In this document: positions 1-8,734 of the stretch, in pieces
How the letters are laid out: every line of letters begins with the position of its first letter
Position numbering within the stretch: position 1 is the first letter of the stretch
Origin: Bacteroidia bacterium
GTDB lineage: Bacteria; Bacteroidota; Bacteroidia; AKYH767-A; OLB10
DNA length: 64,000 nt
Direction of reading: 5' to 3'
Assembly: GCA_037045145.1 (NCBI GenBank)
Contig: JBAOIA010000011.1
Coordinates: 186,001-250,000, forward strand
Program-made: the position numbers and the translations under genes
Notes under the pieces: model-generated
What the model was told of the DNA's origin: nothing
Databases searched by the model: none
The model's input: the letters and a program-made list of their open reading frames with translations, nothing else

Positions 1-837
1 AAAAACAAATTTAAAAACTCCTGCTGCCAGTAGTACAAGAATTGCCGTAAGCAGTTTAAGCATTTGTGGAGGTACACCGGCAAGCAATGCAAATGCTAAT
101 AGCAATCGGAATAATACAGAGCCTAATAATACCGTAATTAAAGAACTTAGTATAGAAGTGGATTTGAAAAATACCGCAAAAGATTCGCCCAATATAACAG
201 CAGCTAATCCGGCAATTACAATTCCAATACCCATATTGATATCAGCAAATCCCTGATACTGCACCATCATATAACCGCTTAATGCTGTCAGTGCATTGGC
301 AATTGCCAAACCGGCAACTTTCATAAAATTAGTGTTAATGCCCATAGCTTTAACCATTAACTCATTGCTTCCTGTTGCCCGCATTGCAATACCGAAATCG
401 GTTTTCAAAAGCCAGCATAACAACAACAACAAAACAATTGAAAACACCAATGCAAGTAACATATTATAACTCATGTTTTCATTAAAAATATTTGCTTCAT
501 TGATTAATGGAATGTTAGGCCTTCCCATAATAAACAGGTTTATGGAATAAAGTGATGTCATGACCAAAATACCTGCAAGCAACGGATGCAACTTTAACTG
601 TGTGTGAATGATACCTGTTGCAATACCTGCCAAAGCACCTGCAACAAGTACAATAGGCAATACAGCAGCAGGAGGCAAATCATTTGAAATTAGAATTGCA
701 GTGACAGCGCCACCTAAAGTATAGCTGCCATCGGTGGTAATGTCCGGAATATTAAAAATCCGCAAAGTCAGATAAATGCCGAATGCCATGGCAGCATAAC
801 ACAAACCCTGGATTATTGCAGGAATAATTACTTCCAT
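1..837 (-). CDS. ABC transporter permease, LivH/TrpY-like (3' end outside window)
   Basis: Inner-membrane permease of an importer that would work with the binding protein encoded directly upstream. I translated the open frame by hand from the ATG at 837 to the window edge (279 residues, no stop). It is almost wholly hydrophobic, with about eight predicted membrane segments and the family-like stretches FNIPDITTDGSYTLGG near residue 28 and AMRATGSNELMVKAMGIN near residue 150, as in COG4120-type permeases. The start overlaps the stop of the upstream gene as TGATG, which suggests translational coupling. The ATPase gene should follow beyond base 1. The substrate cannot be read from sequence; related Gram-positive TrpXYZ systems import tryptophan. 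Confidence 0.85.
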   Translation of the reverse strand, partial: MEVIIPAIIQGLCYAAMAFGIYLTLRIFNIPDITTDGSYTLGGAVTAILISNDLPPAAVLPIVLVAGALAGIATGIIHTQLKLHPLLAGILVMTSLYSINLFIMGRPNIPLINEANIFNENMSYNMLLALVFSIVLLLLLCWLLKTDFGIAMRATGSNELMVKAMGINTNFMKVAGLAIANALTALSGYMMVQYQGFADINMGIGIVIAGLAAVILGESFAVFFKSTSILSSLITVLLGSVLFRLLLAFALLAGVPPQMLKLLTAILVLLAAGVFKFVF

Positions 838-1799
838 CAGGGTGTATTAATTACTATAAAACCATTGGGGGCAACAAGGTTGAAACGTGCTGCTGCTTTA
901 CTATTGAATACATATTGCCTGACCTGAACAAGCTCCGGTTTGGGGATTAACGCAGTATTCGATTTAAGATAATTTGCAGCTTCCACACCTGCCTGAAAAC
1001 CCCATTGATAAAAATCGGCACCGTATGATGCAATAGCACCACGGCCAACCAAACCTGCTTCGCTGGTAAAAACAGGAAGTTGTGCTTCATTGCATGCTTT
1101 AACCACAGTTTCAAACGATGCAAAAATGACATTGTCGGGCAGCGCAAAAAAAACATCAGGTTTTTTTGCAATAAGCGATTGTGTTACCAATTGTGTTTCT
1201 GAAGAATTTGTAACCGGCAATGCAATTATCTTCATCCCTGATGCAGCTGCTGCTTTTTGTAATTCTTCAAGGGCATCTCTTGATTGTGGTTCGCTGGAAT
1301 TATAGATAGTACCAACATTGATTGCATTGGGAAAGAAACGTTTTATCAATGCTACAGAGCTGTCAATGTATGCCAATGTTTCAAAAACACCAAACAGATT
1401 TTTAGGATAGTTTCCCTGAGCATCTGTGAGTCCTGCTAGATCGGGGCGTGGTGCAACCATCATACAAACAGGAATTTCTTTTGTGTGCTGCACTGCTGCA
1501 ATTGTTGATAGTGTTGAATTGGCTGCAATGAGCTTTACATTTTTTGAAATAAGATAATCACAAGCCTGATTTAACACGGCAATTTCTCCCTGTGCATTTG
1601 AAAAATAAACTTTGAGTGTTTTGTCTTTTTCTGAAAATCCATTCTTTGCCAAAGCATCAAGAAACCCTGTTCGTGCTTTAGCTAAAGTTGCATCTTCTGC
1701 AATATCTAAAAATCCGATTGAAGGAACAGTCTTTGACGGATTGCTGCAAGATGTCATGAAACAAATTGATACAATCCAAAATATTTGCAGGTTTTTCAT
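837..1799 (-). CDS. ABC transporter substrate-binding lipoprotein (PF04392/TrpX-like)
   Basis: 320-residue lipoprotein, likely anchored in the envelope, that would hand its ligand to the permease encoded next. The N-terminus is a lipoprotein signal ending in the lipobox MTSC at residues 15-18. The body has the type I periplasmic-binding fold of the ABC_sub_bind family: GFLDIAEDATLAKARTGF near residue 29, KNVKLIAANSTLSTIAAVQ near residue 87, and YNSSEPQSRDALEELQKAA in the second lobe. Length is normal for the family. The stop overlaps the permease start by one base. Tryptophan, another amino acid or another small molecule are all possible ligands. Confidence 0.85.
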   Translation of the reverse strand: MKNLQIFWIVSICFMTSCSNPSKTVPSIGFLDIAEDATLAKARTGFLDALAKNGFSEKDKTLKVYFSNAQGEIAVLNQACDYLISKNVKLIAANSTLSTIAAVQHTKEIPVCMMVAPRPDLAGLTDAQGNYPKNLFGVFETLAYIDSSVALIKRFFPNAINVGTIYNSSEPQSRDALEELQKAAAASGMKIIALPVTNSSETQLVTQSLIAKKPDVFFALPDNVIFASFETVVKACNEAQLPVFTSEAGLVGRGAIASYGADFYQWGFQAGVEAANYLKSNTALIPKPELVQVRQYVFNSKAAARFNLVAPNGFIVINTP

Positions 1800-1842
1800 A
1801 ACAAACTATAAAAGTATAAAACTAAAAAAATCAAAACAATCT

Positions 1843-1880
1843 GAAATGAAAAACGGGACGCTGCTTGCGCAAACGTCCCG
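1843..1880 (-). terminator. Rho-independent terminator after tatA
   Basis: Perfect 7-bp stem CGGGACG (1854-1860) with CGTCCCG (1874-1880) around a 13-nt loop. On the minus strand it is followed by TTTTTCATTTC. It lies 23 nt after the tatA stop and closes the 7063-1903 operon before the ABC importer genes. Confidence 0.75.
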
Positions 1881-1902
1881 AAGCCATGAAAACTATCGTT
1901 GT

Positions 1903-2097
1903 TTATTTATTCTCTTTTTTTTCTTCATCCTTTTCAACTCCGGATGATGCGTCTTTAAATTCTTTTATTCCTTTACCAAGTCCTCTTGCTAATTCAGGTA
2001 ATTTTTTTCCTCCGAAAAACAACAACAAGACCAAAACAATCAGTAATATTTCGGACCCACCTAAACTCCAAAGCAGTAAACAAGTAACAGAACTCAT
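1903..2097 (-). CDS. tatA: Sec-independent protein translocase subunit TatA/E
   Basis: 64-residue single-span protein that forms the twin-arginine translocation pore in the inner membrane. It shows the full family signature: a hydrophobic helix with GGSEILLIVLVLLLFFGG at residues 13-30, then the FGGKKLPELARGLGKG hinge and amphipathic helix, then a charged tail of Lys and Glu. Length is typical of TatA/E. The short hydrophobic N-terminal extension before GGSE is slightly unusual. It is the last gene of the envelope operon, 61 nt after the EnvC-like gene and followed by a strong terminator. No tatC is in the window. Confidence 0.93.
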   Translation of the reverse strand: MSSVTCLLLWSLGGSEILLIVLVLLLFFGGKKLPELARGLGKGIKEFKDASSGVEKDEEKKENK

Positions 2098-2158
2098 TAT
2101 TTAAATATATGGTACAAATATACAAGAAATTTAATGCTATATACAAATAATCGTTAAA

Positions 2159-3400
2159 TTATTTTTTTGCAATCCACACAATGGGATTTAATTTGGTAAA
2201 TCCTTTCCAAATTTGCAAATTAAGATCTGCGTTGCCGGAATCCGAATCGGTCCTGACACGTCCAATATTTTGTTTTGTTGTAACTTTCTCACCTTTAGTA
2301 ACAAACACTTCGTCAAGGTTGGAATAAACAGATAAAAATTCGCCATGTCTGATAATTACTGCCGAACCATTTGGTAAATTGACTGTACCTGTAACTTCTC
2401 CACTAAAAATGCTACGTACAGAGCTACCTTTGGCCGTTCGTATATCTATCCCATCATTCTTAGTTGTCACATTTTTCAATAATGGGTGCTGATGTTCTCC
2501 AAAAGTCTCAGATATTCTCCCTTTTTCAACAGGCCATGGTAAACTGCCTTTATTCTTGGCAAAGCTATTGCTTAATTGCTGTGCTTCAGGTGTTAATGTA
2601 AATACGTTTTCGTTGGTAACATTCTTTTTACCTGCTTTCACTGCCTTTTTCTTTGCTGCCTCAATTTCTTTTCGCACCAATGCTGCAATGGCCTTGTCTA
2701 ACTTAGCCTTGTCCCTGATTTTTGCTTCAAGCTTTTTGCGCAATGACTTTTCACTTGCCTGAAGATTAACCATCATTTTATCCTGCTCTTGTTTTTCACT
2801 TTCAAGATTCTTTCTTTGGCTTTCCTGACTTTGTTTGAGTCCGGTTTTTTCATTTTTCTTTTGTTGCAAGTCGGCTTTTTTACTGTTTAGATTGCTTTGC
2901 ACTTCTGCAATCTGCTCAACATGAAGACGTCTGTTTTCCGTAAACTGTTTTAAAAATTTAAGTCGCTTGTAGGCCTGATTGAAATCGTCAGCTGCAAAAA
3001 CAAACATCATGGTTTGATATTTATTTCTGTTGCGTTGTGCAAACTGAATCATTGCTGCATAGTCTTCGCGCAATTGCTTCATTTGGTGTTCAAGAGAATC
3101 TATTGATTTTCCGGTTTTATCAATTTCACCGCTGAGTGATTTAATTTCAACATTAATTGAGTTGATGAGTTCATTGCGAAGCGATATTTTTTTTCTCAAG
3201 GCATCAAGTTGTGCTTGTGTGGCATTTTTATTTTTCTCTGTAAGTTTCAGCAACTTGTTGGTTTCATTGATTTCATGCTGAAGGCGTTCTCTTTTTTTCT
3301 CCAGTTCGCGTTTATTACCTTGTGCCAAAACATTATTGCACACAACCAATAATAAGAATGCAGCAATAAAATAAATCCAACCGAAACGGAAAATTTTCAT
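2159..3400 (-). CDS. Murein hydrolase activator, EnvC-like, M23/LytM domain
   Basis: 413-residue exported protein with a signal peptide (about 1-26, ending VLAQ), a long charged coiled coil (about 30-250) and a C-terminal LytM/M23 domain (about 290-410). That is the architecture of EnvC, which switches on cell-wall amidases at division. All visible zinc-ligand positions appear lost: HxxxD is NDGID, the second His lies in YSNL, and the LHFEI-type motif is LNLQI. A regulatory rather than catalytic role is therefore likely. It sits downstream of the DUF4292 lipoprotein in an operon arrangement I recall as common in Bacteroidota. A possible TAnnTTTG element at 3406-3413 lies too close to the start to judge. 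Confidence 0.88.
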   Translation of the reverse strand: MKIFRFGWIYFIAAFLLLVVCNNVLAQGNKRELEKKRERLQHEINETNKLLKLTEKNKNATQAQLDALRKKISLRNELINSINVEIKSLSGEIDKTGKSIDSLEHQMKQLREDYAAMIQFAQRNRNKYQTMMFVFAADDFNQAYKRLKFLKQFTENRRLHVEQIAEVQSNLNSKKADLQQKKNEKTGLKQSQESQRKNLESEKQEQDKMMVNLQASEKSLRKKLEAKIRDKAKLDKAIAALVRKEIEAAKKKAVKAGKKNVTNENVFTLTPEAQQLSNSFAKNKGSLPWPVEKGRISETFGEHQHPLLKNVTTKNDGIDIRTAKGSSVRSIFSGEVTGTVNLPNGSAVIIRHGEFLSVYSNLDEVFVTKGEKVTTKQNIGRVRTDSDSGNADLNLQIWKGFTKLNPIVWIAKK

Positions 3401-3476
3401 TGCAGCAAAATTAGGTTTAGTGCTTCCTTTAGTTCTGATGAAACAAATTAATTATTGACACATTTATGCACGACAA

Positions 3477-4313
3477 TCAGCGTGCTTTCTTAAAGCTTTT
3501 GGGTATGTTGAATGGAAACTCCAACGTGTCTTCAACGGATACCTTTGTATATTCTATGTCAACAAGAATATTTTTTTCTGCTTTAATATTCGTTACAGAA
3601 TGATAAGGAAAAAACCCTGCAGAGGTGTCTGAATAACCGGAATATTTTGTTATCAGTGATTTTTGAATTCTGCTGTCTTCAATAGCTAATTTCATAATCC
3701 TATAGTTACTTCCGTCAACATAAAAATCCTGAATGACGGGTTTGCTCGGGTCTTTCTCTTCAAGTGACCGTTTTAGTTTACGCTTACTGAGTGTACTGAG
3801 GATGTAATACTGATCTTCAAGATAAACCGAGTGAAACTTATTTCTTTTATAAACAAAAAGATTTCCTGTCAGAATACCCTGAACAATATCAAAGTCGAGG
3901 TTGCCTGCAAAAAGCAAATCGTTAATTTCTTTGTAGCCGGAAACTTTATACTCTTTATTGATTCTGTCGAGAAAACGAACCGTATCCTGTGTCAGCAATA
4001 TGCGTACGGCTTCTATACCGAGTAGTGGTGAAACAGAAATCCAGATAGCACTGTCGCGGCATATACGCAATGAAACATTAAAGTTATTTTTATCACCTTC
4101 TATATTTGTATTGACTGTTGCTTTACCGCTAATCCATTTACCATAAAAAGCACTGTCAACAATATTTTTCAATAAGGTTTCTGCTGCTTGCTCTTCAAGT
4201 TTTGTTATTGGCTTAATTACAATCGGCTTTTCTGACTTCTTGGTAACCTTACAGGCATTAAACACCAACATTGGCATCAAAACACATAAAGTAATCTGAA
4301 GAAATTTACTCAT
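3477..4313 (-). CDS. DUF4292 lipoprotein
   Basis: 278-residue lipoprotein with the lipobox FNAC at residues 18-21. The rest is beta-rich and has no enzymatic motif I recognise. The context (TPR lipoprotein upstream, EnvC-like protein downstream) and the sequence fit the Bacteroidota-specific DUF4292 family. That family is thought to resemble the LolA/LolB lipoprotein-carrier fold; I infer this from memory of the family, not from a visible motif. Its start overlaps the end of the TPR gene by 8 bases, so the two are probably translated together. A role in outer-membrane or cell-wall assembly is plausible but unproven. Confidence 0.75.
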   Translation of the reverse strand: MSKFLQITLCVLMPMLVFNACKVTKKSEKPIVIKPITKLEEQAAETLLKNIVDSAFYGKWISGKATVNTNIEGDKNNFNVSLRICRDSAIWISVSPLLGIEAVRILLTQDTVRFLDRINKEYKVSGYKEINDLLFAGNLDFDIVQGILTGNLFVYKRNKFHSVYLEDQYYILSTLSKRKLKRSLEEKDPSKPVIQDFYVDGSNYRIMKLAIEDSRIQKSLITKYSGYSDTSAGFFPYHSVTNIKAEKNILVDIEYTKVSVEDTLEFPFNIPKSFKKAR

Positions 4314-6048
4314 ACAACTTCTTATCCCTGATTTTCTGGTCTAACAGTCCCGATGCATCTCCTGATTGCTTTGCCTTTTTCCAGTATTCAAATGCTTTTT
4401 CGGATTGATTCAGCTTAAACAAAATATCACCATAATGTTCCAGAATTGTACCGCTGTTTTCACCACCATTTTCCATGGCTTTTTCAATCCACTTTTTTGC
4501 TTCATCATACTTGCCTTCCTGAAACAATATCCATCCATAGGTGTCTAAAAATGAAGATTGGTTGGGTTGAAGTTCATTACTATGTTTTGACATCTTTTCT
4601 GCCTGATCTAACTTTTCTTTTCTAACGGAAAGATAGTAGGCATAATTATTCAGCACAAAAGGTTCATTGGGATCAATTTCAAGAGCCTTATCGAACGAAC
4701 TGTCAGAGGCTGAATATTCTTTTGTCTTGTTATAACAATCACCCAGGTTGGAATAAAATTGTATCAATTGCTGGTCGTTGTCAACTACCAATTTAACACC
4801 TTGGTTTAAAACAGTAACTGCTTCGGCAGGCAAGTTAAGCTGACTTTTTGCTATACCATTGAGAAGATAAAGTGAAGATTCATTAGGAAACAATCCAATT
4901 GCTTCGGCACTTGCCGTATCCATGGCACGAAAATCTTTAAGCTCAGAAAGATTAATAACATATTGTTGCCAAACATTCAGATTATCTTTTTCCAGGTCTA
5001 ATGCTTTTCTGTAAAATGAAACAGCCTGTTTATAATCTTTATTCATGGTTAACAAATCACCATAAATAGCCTGTGCACGAGCCTCATCAGGATGAGTTTC
5101 TGCAAGGGTTTTACACAGCTCCATACACTGTAACATCATTGAAGAATCGCGTTGCAGCAATGGAATGTAAGAGGAGATTATTTTAACTTTTATATCTGTA
5201 TCTAAGTCGCGGTTGGTAAATGCTTTTTGCAAATTTTCAAATGATTTCTCTTTATCACCTTTGTTGCGATAATAATCAGCGAGATTGAGATAAATGCGTG
5301 GTTCATTCGGATTAACAGCCTTCATTCTATCAATTACAGACAATGCTTTGTCGGGCATGTTGTTTACTGAATAGAGTTCATATAGGAGCGAGTATATATC
5401 CATACTCTCCGGATTGTTGACAATATAATTTTCAAGTACTTCAGCGGCTTTGTCAACTTTATTTTGCTTCAGATAAATTTGCTCTTTACGCAAAGTAATT
5501 TCTTTATCAGGGCCAACAATAGATTCGATTTTATCAAAGGCTTTTAAGGCATCATTCAACTTAGATGCATTTACCAATGCATAAGCCCACTGATAATAAA
5601 AATCTATTCGTTGTGGAAATTCAAGCGTAAGGTTCTGATAAATTAAGGCAGCTTCGTTCCACTGATTTGTTCTTTGATAAATTTCTGCCAGCAATTGTTT
5701 ATACCATTCATTCTTTGGATTAATGCTTGATGCACTTTTTGCAAAGTTTAATGCTTCAGCATATTTTTTACGATTAGCATATAGCTGCGCCATTTCATAA
5801 AGCGAAGCATCGTTTCGCGGATCAATTTTTAAACACTCTGCAAAAAGTTCAAGTGCACGTCCTTCATTACCCAATATTTTTTCTTTATTGGCATTCACAA
5901 AGAAGTACATAAGTTTTGTTTTATTCTCTTCTGAGAGATTGGTGTCCTTGCCTGCGGAAGCTGTTTGTTGACTTGTTTTACAAGATGTGGCCAATACACC
6001 TATCAACAAAAAAACCAAAACTTTATGTACTGATAAAAACCTATTCAT
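4306..6048 (-). CDS. Tetratricopeptide repeat lipoprotein
   Basis: 580-residue lipoprotein with a signal sequence ending in ATSC at residues 20-23. The mature part is almost entirely tetratricopeptide repeats of about 34 residues. Clear examples are RALELFAECLKIDPRNDASL near residue 63, QAVSFYRKALDLEKDNLNVW near residue 340 and ASDSSFDKALEIDPNEPFVL near residue 450. TPR solenoids are protein-binding scaffolds, so this is likely a scaffold in the periplasm or on the outer membrane. It lies 13 nt after the nucleotidyltransferase gene and overlaps the DUF4292 gene, which makes it part of the 7063-1903 operon. Confidence 0.88.
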   Translation of the reverse strand: MNRFLSVHKVLVFLLIGVLATSCKTSQQTASAGKDTNLSEENKTKLMYFFVNANKEKILGNEGRALELFAECLKIDPRNDASLYEMAQLYANRKKYAEALNFAKSASSINPKNEWYKQLLAEIYQRTNQWNEAALIYQNLTLEFPQRIDFYYQWAYALVNASKLNDALKAFDKIESIVGPDKEITLRKEQIYLKQNKVDKAAEVLENYIVNNPESMDIYSLLYELYSVNNMPDKALSVIDRMKAVNPNEPRIYLNLADYYRNKGDKEKSFENLQKAFTNRDLDTDIKVKIISSYIPLLQRDSSMMLQCMELCKTLAETHPDEARAQAIYGDLLTMNKDYKQAVSFYRKALDLEKDNLNVWQQYVINLSELKDFRAMDTASAEAIGLFPNESSLYLLNGIAKSQLNLPAEAVTVLNQGVKLVVDNDQQLIQFYSNLGDCYNKTKEYSASDSSFDKALEIDPNEPFVLNNYAYYLSVRKEKLDQAEKMSKHSNELQPNQSSFLDTYGWILFQEGKYDEAKKWIEKAMENGGENSGTILEHYGDILFKLNQSEKAFEYWKKAKQSGDASGLLDQKIRDKKLYE

Positions 6049-6061
6049 CTTAACTTATTAT

Positions 6062-7063
6062 TTATGCCCGTGTTGAATAATCACCCATGCTCAAATCATC
6101 GGACTTACCTTTATAAACACAATAGTTTCCTATCATTGAATTACTGATAATGGCATCGCTGATATTGCTGTTGGTTTGAATAATACATTGTGAAATAACA
6201 CTGTTCTCAATTTTTGATTTTGCGCCCACACTCACTCCGGGGCCAACTATGCTTCCAATAATTTCTGCATTATCTGCAATAAAACACGGTTTATTGATTA
6301 CACTATTTGTGATTTTTGCTGAAGGTGAGATATAATTTTCCGGGTATTTTATATTGAGCATACGTCCGTTGGTATAGGTTGTAGCATCTTTATTACCACA
6401 GTCGAGCCACTCCTCTACTTTACCGGAAACCAATTTTAGTCCTTTGTTTTTCATGTTCTCCATGGCATTGGTTAACTGAAACTCTCCTTTATCTTTAATA
6501 TTATTATCTATCAAATATTGAAGTTCATTCTTCAGATTTTCGCCATCTTTAAAATAGTAAATACCTATGATTGCCAAATCAGAGACAAACTGTGCAGGTT
6601 TCTCAACAAAGTCTGTTATGATATTTTCGGAATTAACTTTAACAACACCAAACTGACGTGGGTCTTCTATCTGTTTGACCCAGATGGCACCATCTTTCTC
6701 AGAATCAATTTTGGCATTACTTTTAAAAAGAGTATCGGCAAAGGCAACAACAACTTTTCCTTTCAGTGAAGAATGCGCACATAAAATAGCATGGGCAGTT
6801 CCTAAGGGTTCGTCCTGATAGTGTATTGTTCCCTTAGCACCTAATGATGCGGCAATATCTGTCAGCGTTTTTTCTACCTGACTACCAAAACGACCTACAA
6901 CGAATGCAATTTCATCAACCTTTTCGGGGCAAACGGAAATAATGTCTTCCATAAGATGTTGAACAATAGGTTTTCCGGCAACAGGAATAAGCGGTTTAGG
7001 TACTGTTAAAGTGTGAGGGCGCATGCGTTTGCCCATGCCAGCCATTGGAATAATTATTTTCAT
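6062..7063 (-). CDS. Sugar-phosphate nucleotidyltransferase with left-handed beta-helix tail
   Basis: 333-residue cytosolic enzyme expected to make an NDP-sugar from a sugar 1-phosphate and an NTP. The N-terminus has the pyrophosphorylase signature GMGKRMRPHTLTVPKPLIPV (residues 9-28). It is followed by the nucleotide-binding GTAHAILCA near residue 88, VAFADTLF near residue 105 (the metal-binding region) and FVEKPAQF near residue 152. From about residue 245 hexapeptide repeats (isoleucine or valine every six residues) form a left-handed beta-helix, as in RmlA-long and GlmU-like proteins. The sugar cannot be assigned. First gene of the envelope operon, behind a near-perfect promoter. Confidence 0.9.
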   Translation of the reverse strand: MKIIIPMAGMGKRMRPHTLTVPKPLIPVAGKPIVQHLMEDIISVCPEKVDEIAFVVGRFGSQVEKTLTDIAASLGAKGTIHYQDEPLGTAHAILCAHSSLKGKVVVAFADTLFKSNAKIDSEKDGAIWVKQIEDPRQFGVVKVNSENIITDFVEKPAQFVSDLAIIGIYYFKDGENLKNELQYLIDNNIKDKGEFQLTNAMENMKNKGLKLVSGKVEEWLDCGNKDATTYTNGRMLNIKYPENYISPSAKITNSVINKPCFIADNAEIIGSIVGPGVSVGAKSKIENSVISQCIIQTNSNISDAIISNSMIGNYCVYKGKSDDLSMGDYSTRA

Positions 7064-7092
7064 ACGTTATTAATCGTCATTATTTGGAGCGG

Positions 7093-7123
7093 CAAAGGTA
7101 ATGAAGAGATGGCTCTGTTCAAA
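7093..7123 (-). promoter_or_regulatory. Bacteroidota-type promoter of the envelope operon
   Basis: On the minus strand TTTG (7123-7120) and TACCTTTG (7100-7093) are separated by 19 nt, matching the primary sigma consensus TTTG-N19-TAnnTTTG. Transcription should begin near 7086, about 22 nt before the nucleotidyltransferase start at 7063. Confidence 0.7.
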
Positions 7124-7142
7124 CTCAATTTCCAAAGCATAC

Positions 7143-8510
7143 TTAATCTTCAGAATTGCTTTTTTCTTTATTTAACAGTCTGTAAATAGTGCTTTTACCG
7201 ATGTTTAATTTTTCGGCAGCTTGAATAACATTACCATTGCATTGAGACAATACATGTAGGATGATTTTCTTCTCAAACTGCTCCATTGTGAGGTTTTGCG
7301 ACAGAAGTTCTGTCTCAAAATTACTCTGTGAAAACAAGATATCATCGGATTCAATCATATCATTGTTACTCATCACAACTGCCAGTTCAATAATTGATTT
7401 CAACTCTCTGACATTGCCAGGAAAATGATAAGCCAGAAGTTTATTCTGAGCTTTAGCAGACATTTTTTTTACAGGCAGTTGATTGTCTTTACAAAACTGA
7501 GTGATAAAATATTTAGCAAGTAGAATAATGTCCTTTTCTCTCTCACGAAGAGGTGGCAGGTTTATCTGAAGTCCATAAAGTCTGTAATACAAATCTTCTC
7601 TGAATCTGTTCTTTTTTACCTCGTCAAGCAGGTTACGGTGGGTAGCAGCAATTATGCGTGTATTAATTTTTAAAGGCTTGTTACTTCCTACACGCACCAC
7701 TTCTTTTTCCTGCAACACACGAAGGAGTTTTGCCTGCAGGGATAGCTCCATTTCTGCAATTTCGTCTAAAAATAAGGTGCCACCATCGGCCTCTTCAAAT
7801 TTTCCAATTCGGCTTTGAAGTGCACCTGTAAACGCACCCTTTTCATGACCAAACAATTCACTTTCGGCAAGTTCAATAGGAATAGCTGCCATGTTTATGG
7901 CAACAAATCCCGACTTTTCCCTTGACGAATTGTAATGAATAGCCTTTGCAATTTCTTCTTTCCCTGTACCCGTTTCACCCGATATGGTTACTGTGATGTT
8001 GGTGGCCGCTGCCTTTTCGATAAGCGGAAACAATGCTTGAAAATTGCTGCTACTGCCAATCAACCTATCCTGAAAATTATATTTTTTCTCCACCTCTTTT
8101 TCAAGGCGTGAAATTTTTTGTTTCAACCCCTGTCGCTCTTTTATCAGCTCTACCGTATTGAGCAGTTTCTCTCGTATATCTTTCGATTTAACAAAATAGT
8201 CAACTGCTCCTGATTTTAACAATTCTATAGCAGTGTCAATGTTGTGTTGTTCGGAGATGATGAGCGTATCGGCATCAGGGCATTGTTCTTTAATGAGTCC
8301 GAGCAAAGTACTTCCATCAGTGTCGGGAAGATGATAATCAATGGTAATGATGTCGGGGTGCAGATGAAGGTTCTTCAGTACTTCTTTACCTGTGCTGAAA
8401 ACCGTTACAGCATGATCGGGGTTCAAGGACAACACATAGTGCAGAAACTCTCTGTACCAGTCGTCATCTTCTACAACGAAAATACGTGTAATGGAGGTGG
8501 TATTCATCAT
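7143..8510 (-). CDS. Sigma-54-dependent response regulator (NtrC/ZraR type)
   Basis: 455-residue transcription activator. It has an N-terminal receiver domain (about 8-125) with the acidic pocket EDDD, phospho-acceptor Asp in ITIDYHLPD near residue 57 and the conserved Lys in VKSKD. The central AAA+ domain has Walker A GETGTGKEEIA, the sigma-54 contact loop GAFTGA and Walker B GGTLFLDEIAEM. The C-terminal Fis-like helix-turn-helix is GNVIQAAEKLNIGKSTIYRL. When phosphorylated it should oligomerise and open sigma-54 promoters. No histidine kinase lies beside it, so its partner is encoded elsewhere. It starts just after the tRNA-Gln terminator, so it must have its own promoter. Confidence 0.94.
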   Translation of the reverse strand: MMNTTSITRIFVVEDDDWYREFLHYVLSLNPDHAVTVFSTGKEVLKNLHLHPDIITIDYHLPDTDGSTLLGLIKEQCPDADTLIISEQHNIDTAIELLKSGAVDYFVKSKDIREKLLNTVELIKERQGLKQKISRLEKEVEKKYNFQDRLIGSSSNFQALFPLIEKAAATNITVTISGETGTGKEEIAKAIHYNSSREKSGFVAINMAAIPIELAESELFGHEKGAFTGALQSRIGKFEEADGGTLFLDEIAEMELSLQAKLLRVLQEKEVVRVGSNKPLKINTRIIAATHRNLLDEVKKNRFREDLYYRLYGLQINLPPLREREKDIILLAKYFITQFCKDNQLPVKKMSAKAQNKLLAYHFPGNVRELKSIIELAVVMSNNDMIESDDILFSQSNFETELLSQNLTMEQFEKKIILHVLSQCNGNVIQAAEKLNIGKSTIYRLLNKEKSNSED

Positions 8511-8521
8511 ACAAAAGAAAT

Positions 8522-8555
8522 AAAAAAAGGTTGCCGTTATGATGAAGCAACCTTT
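8522..8555 (-). terminator. Rho-independent terminator of tRNA-Gln
   Basis: Perfect 9-bp stem AAAGGTTGC (8526-8534) with GCAACCTTT (8547-8555), 12-nt loop, followed on the minus strand by further T residues (a TTTTTTT run). It begins 8 nt after the tRNA end. Confidence 0.88.
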
Positions 8556-8562
8556 TGTAATG

Positions 8563-8633
8563 TTGTCCGACTAGGATTCGAACCTAGAAAGGCAGAACCA
8601 AAATCTGCAGTGTTACCTTTACACCATCGGACA
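8563..8633 (-). tRNA. tRNA-Gln (anticodon UUG)
   Basis: 71-nt cloverleaf read on the minus strand. The acceptor stem is TGTCCGA with TCGGACA. The anticodon arm is GCAGA, loop TTTTGGT, TCTGC, placing TTG at positions 34-36, which reads CAA and CAG. The T-arm is CTAGG, TTCGAAT, CCTAG, and the discriminator base is A. The CCA tail is not encoded. The cognate synthetase gene glnS lies about 50 kb away in this window, so glutamine is probably charged directly. Confidence 0.95.
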
Positions 8634-8643
8634 AACGAGGGCG

Positions 8644-8651
8644 CAAAAATA
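8644..8651 (-). promoter_or_regulatory. Probable promoter element of tRNA-Gln
   Basis: TATTTTTG on the minus strand matches TAnnTTTG and lies 10 nt before the mature tRNA end, where a start near 8637 would be expected. The upstream -33 element is not clear. Confidence 0.45.
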
Positions 8652-8734
8652 GCATATTTTTGAAAAGAAAAAATCACTTTTTCAAAAAATCTAAATACTG
8701 AAAATTAACTGTTTATGTAAGTATTAGAAACCTT

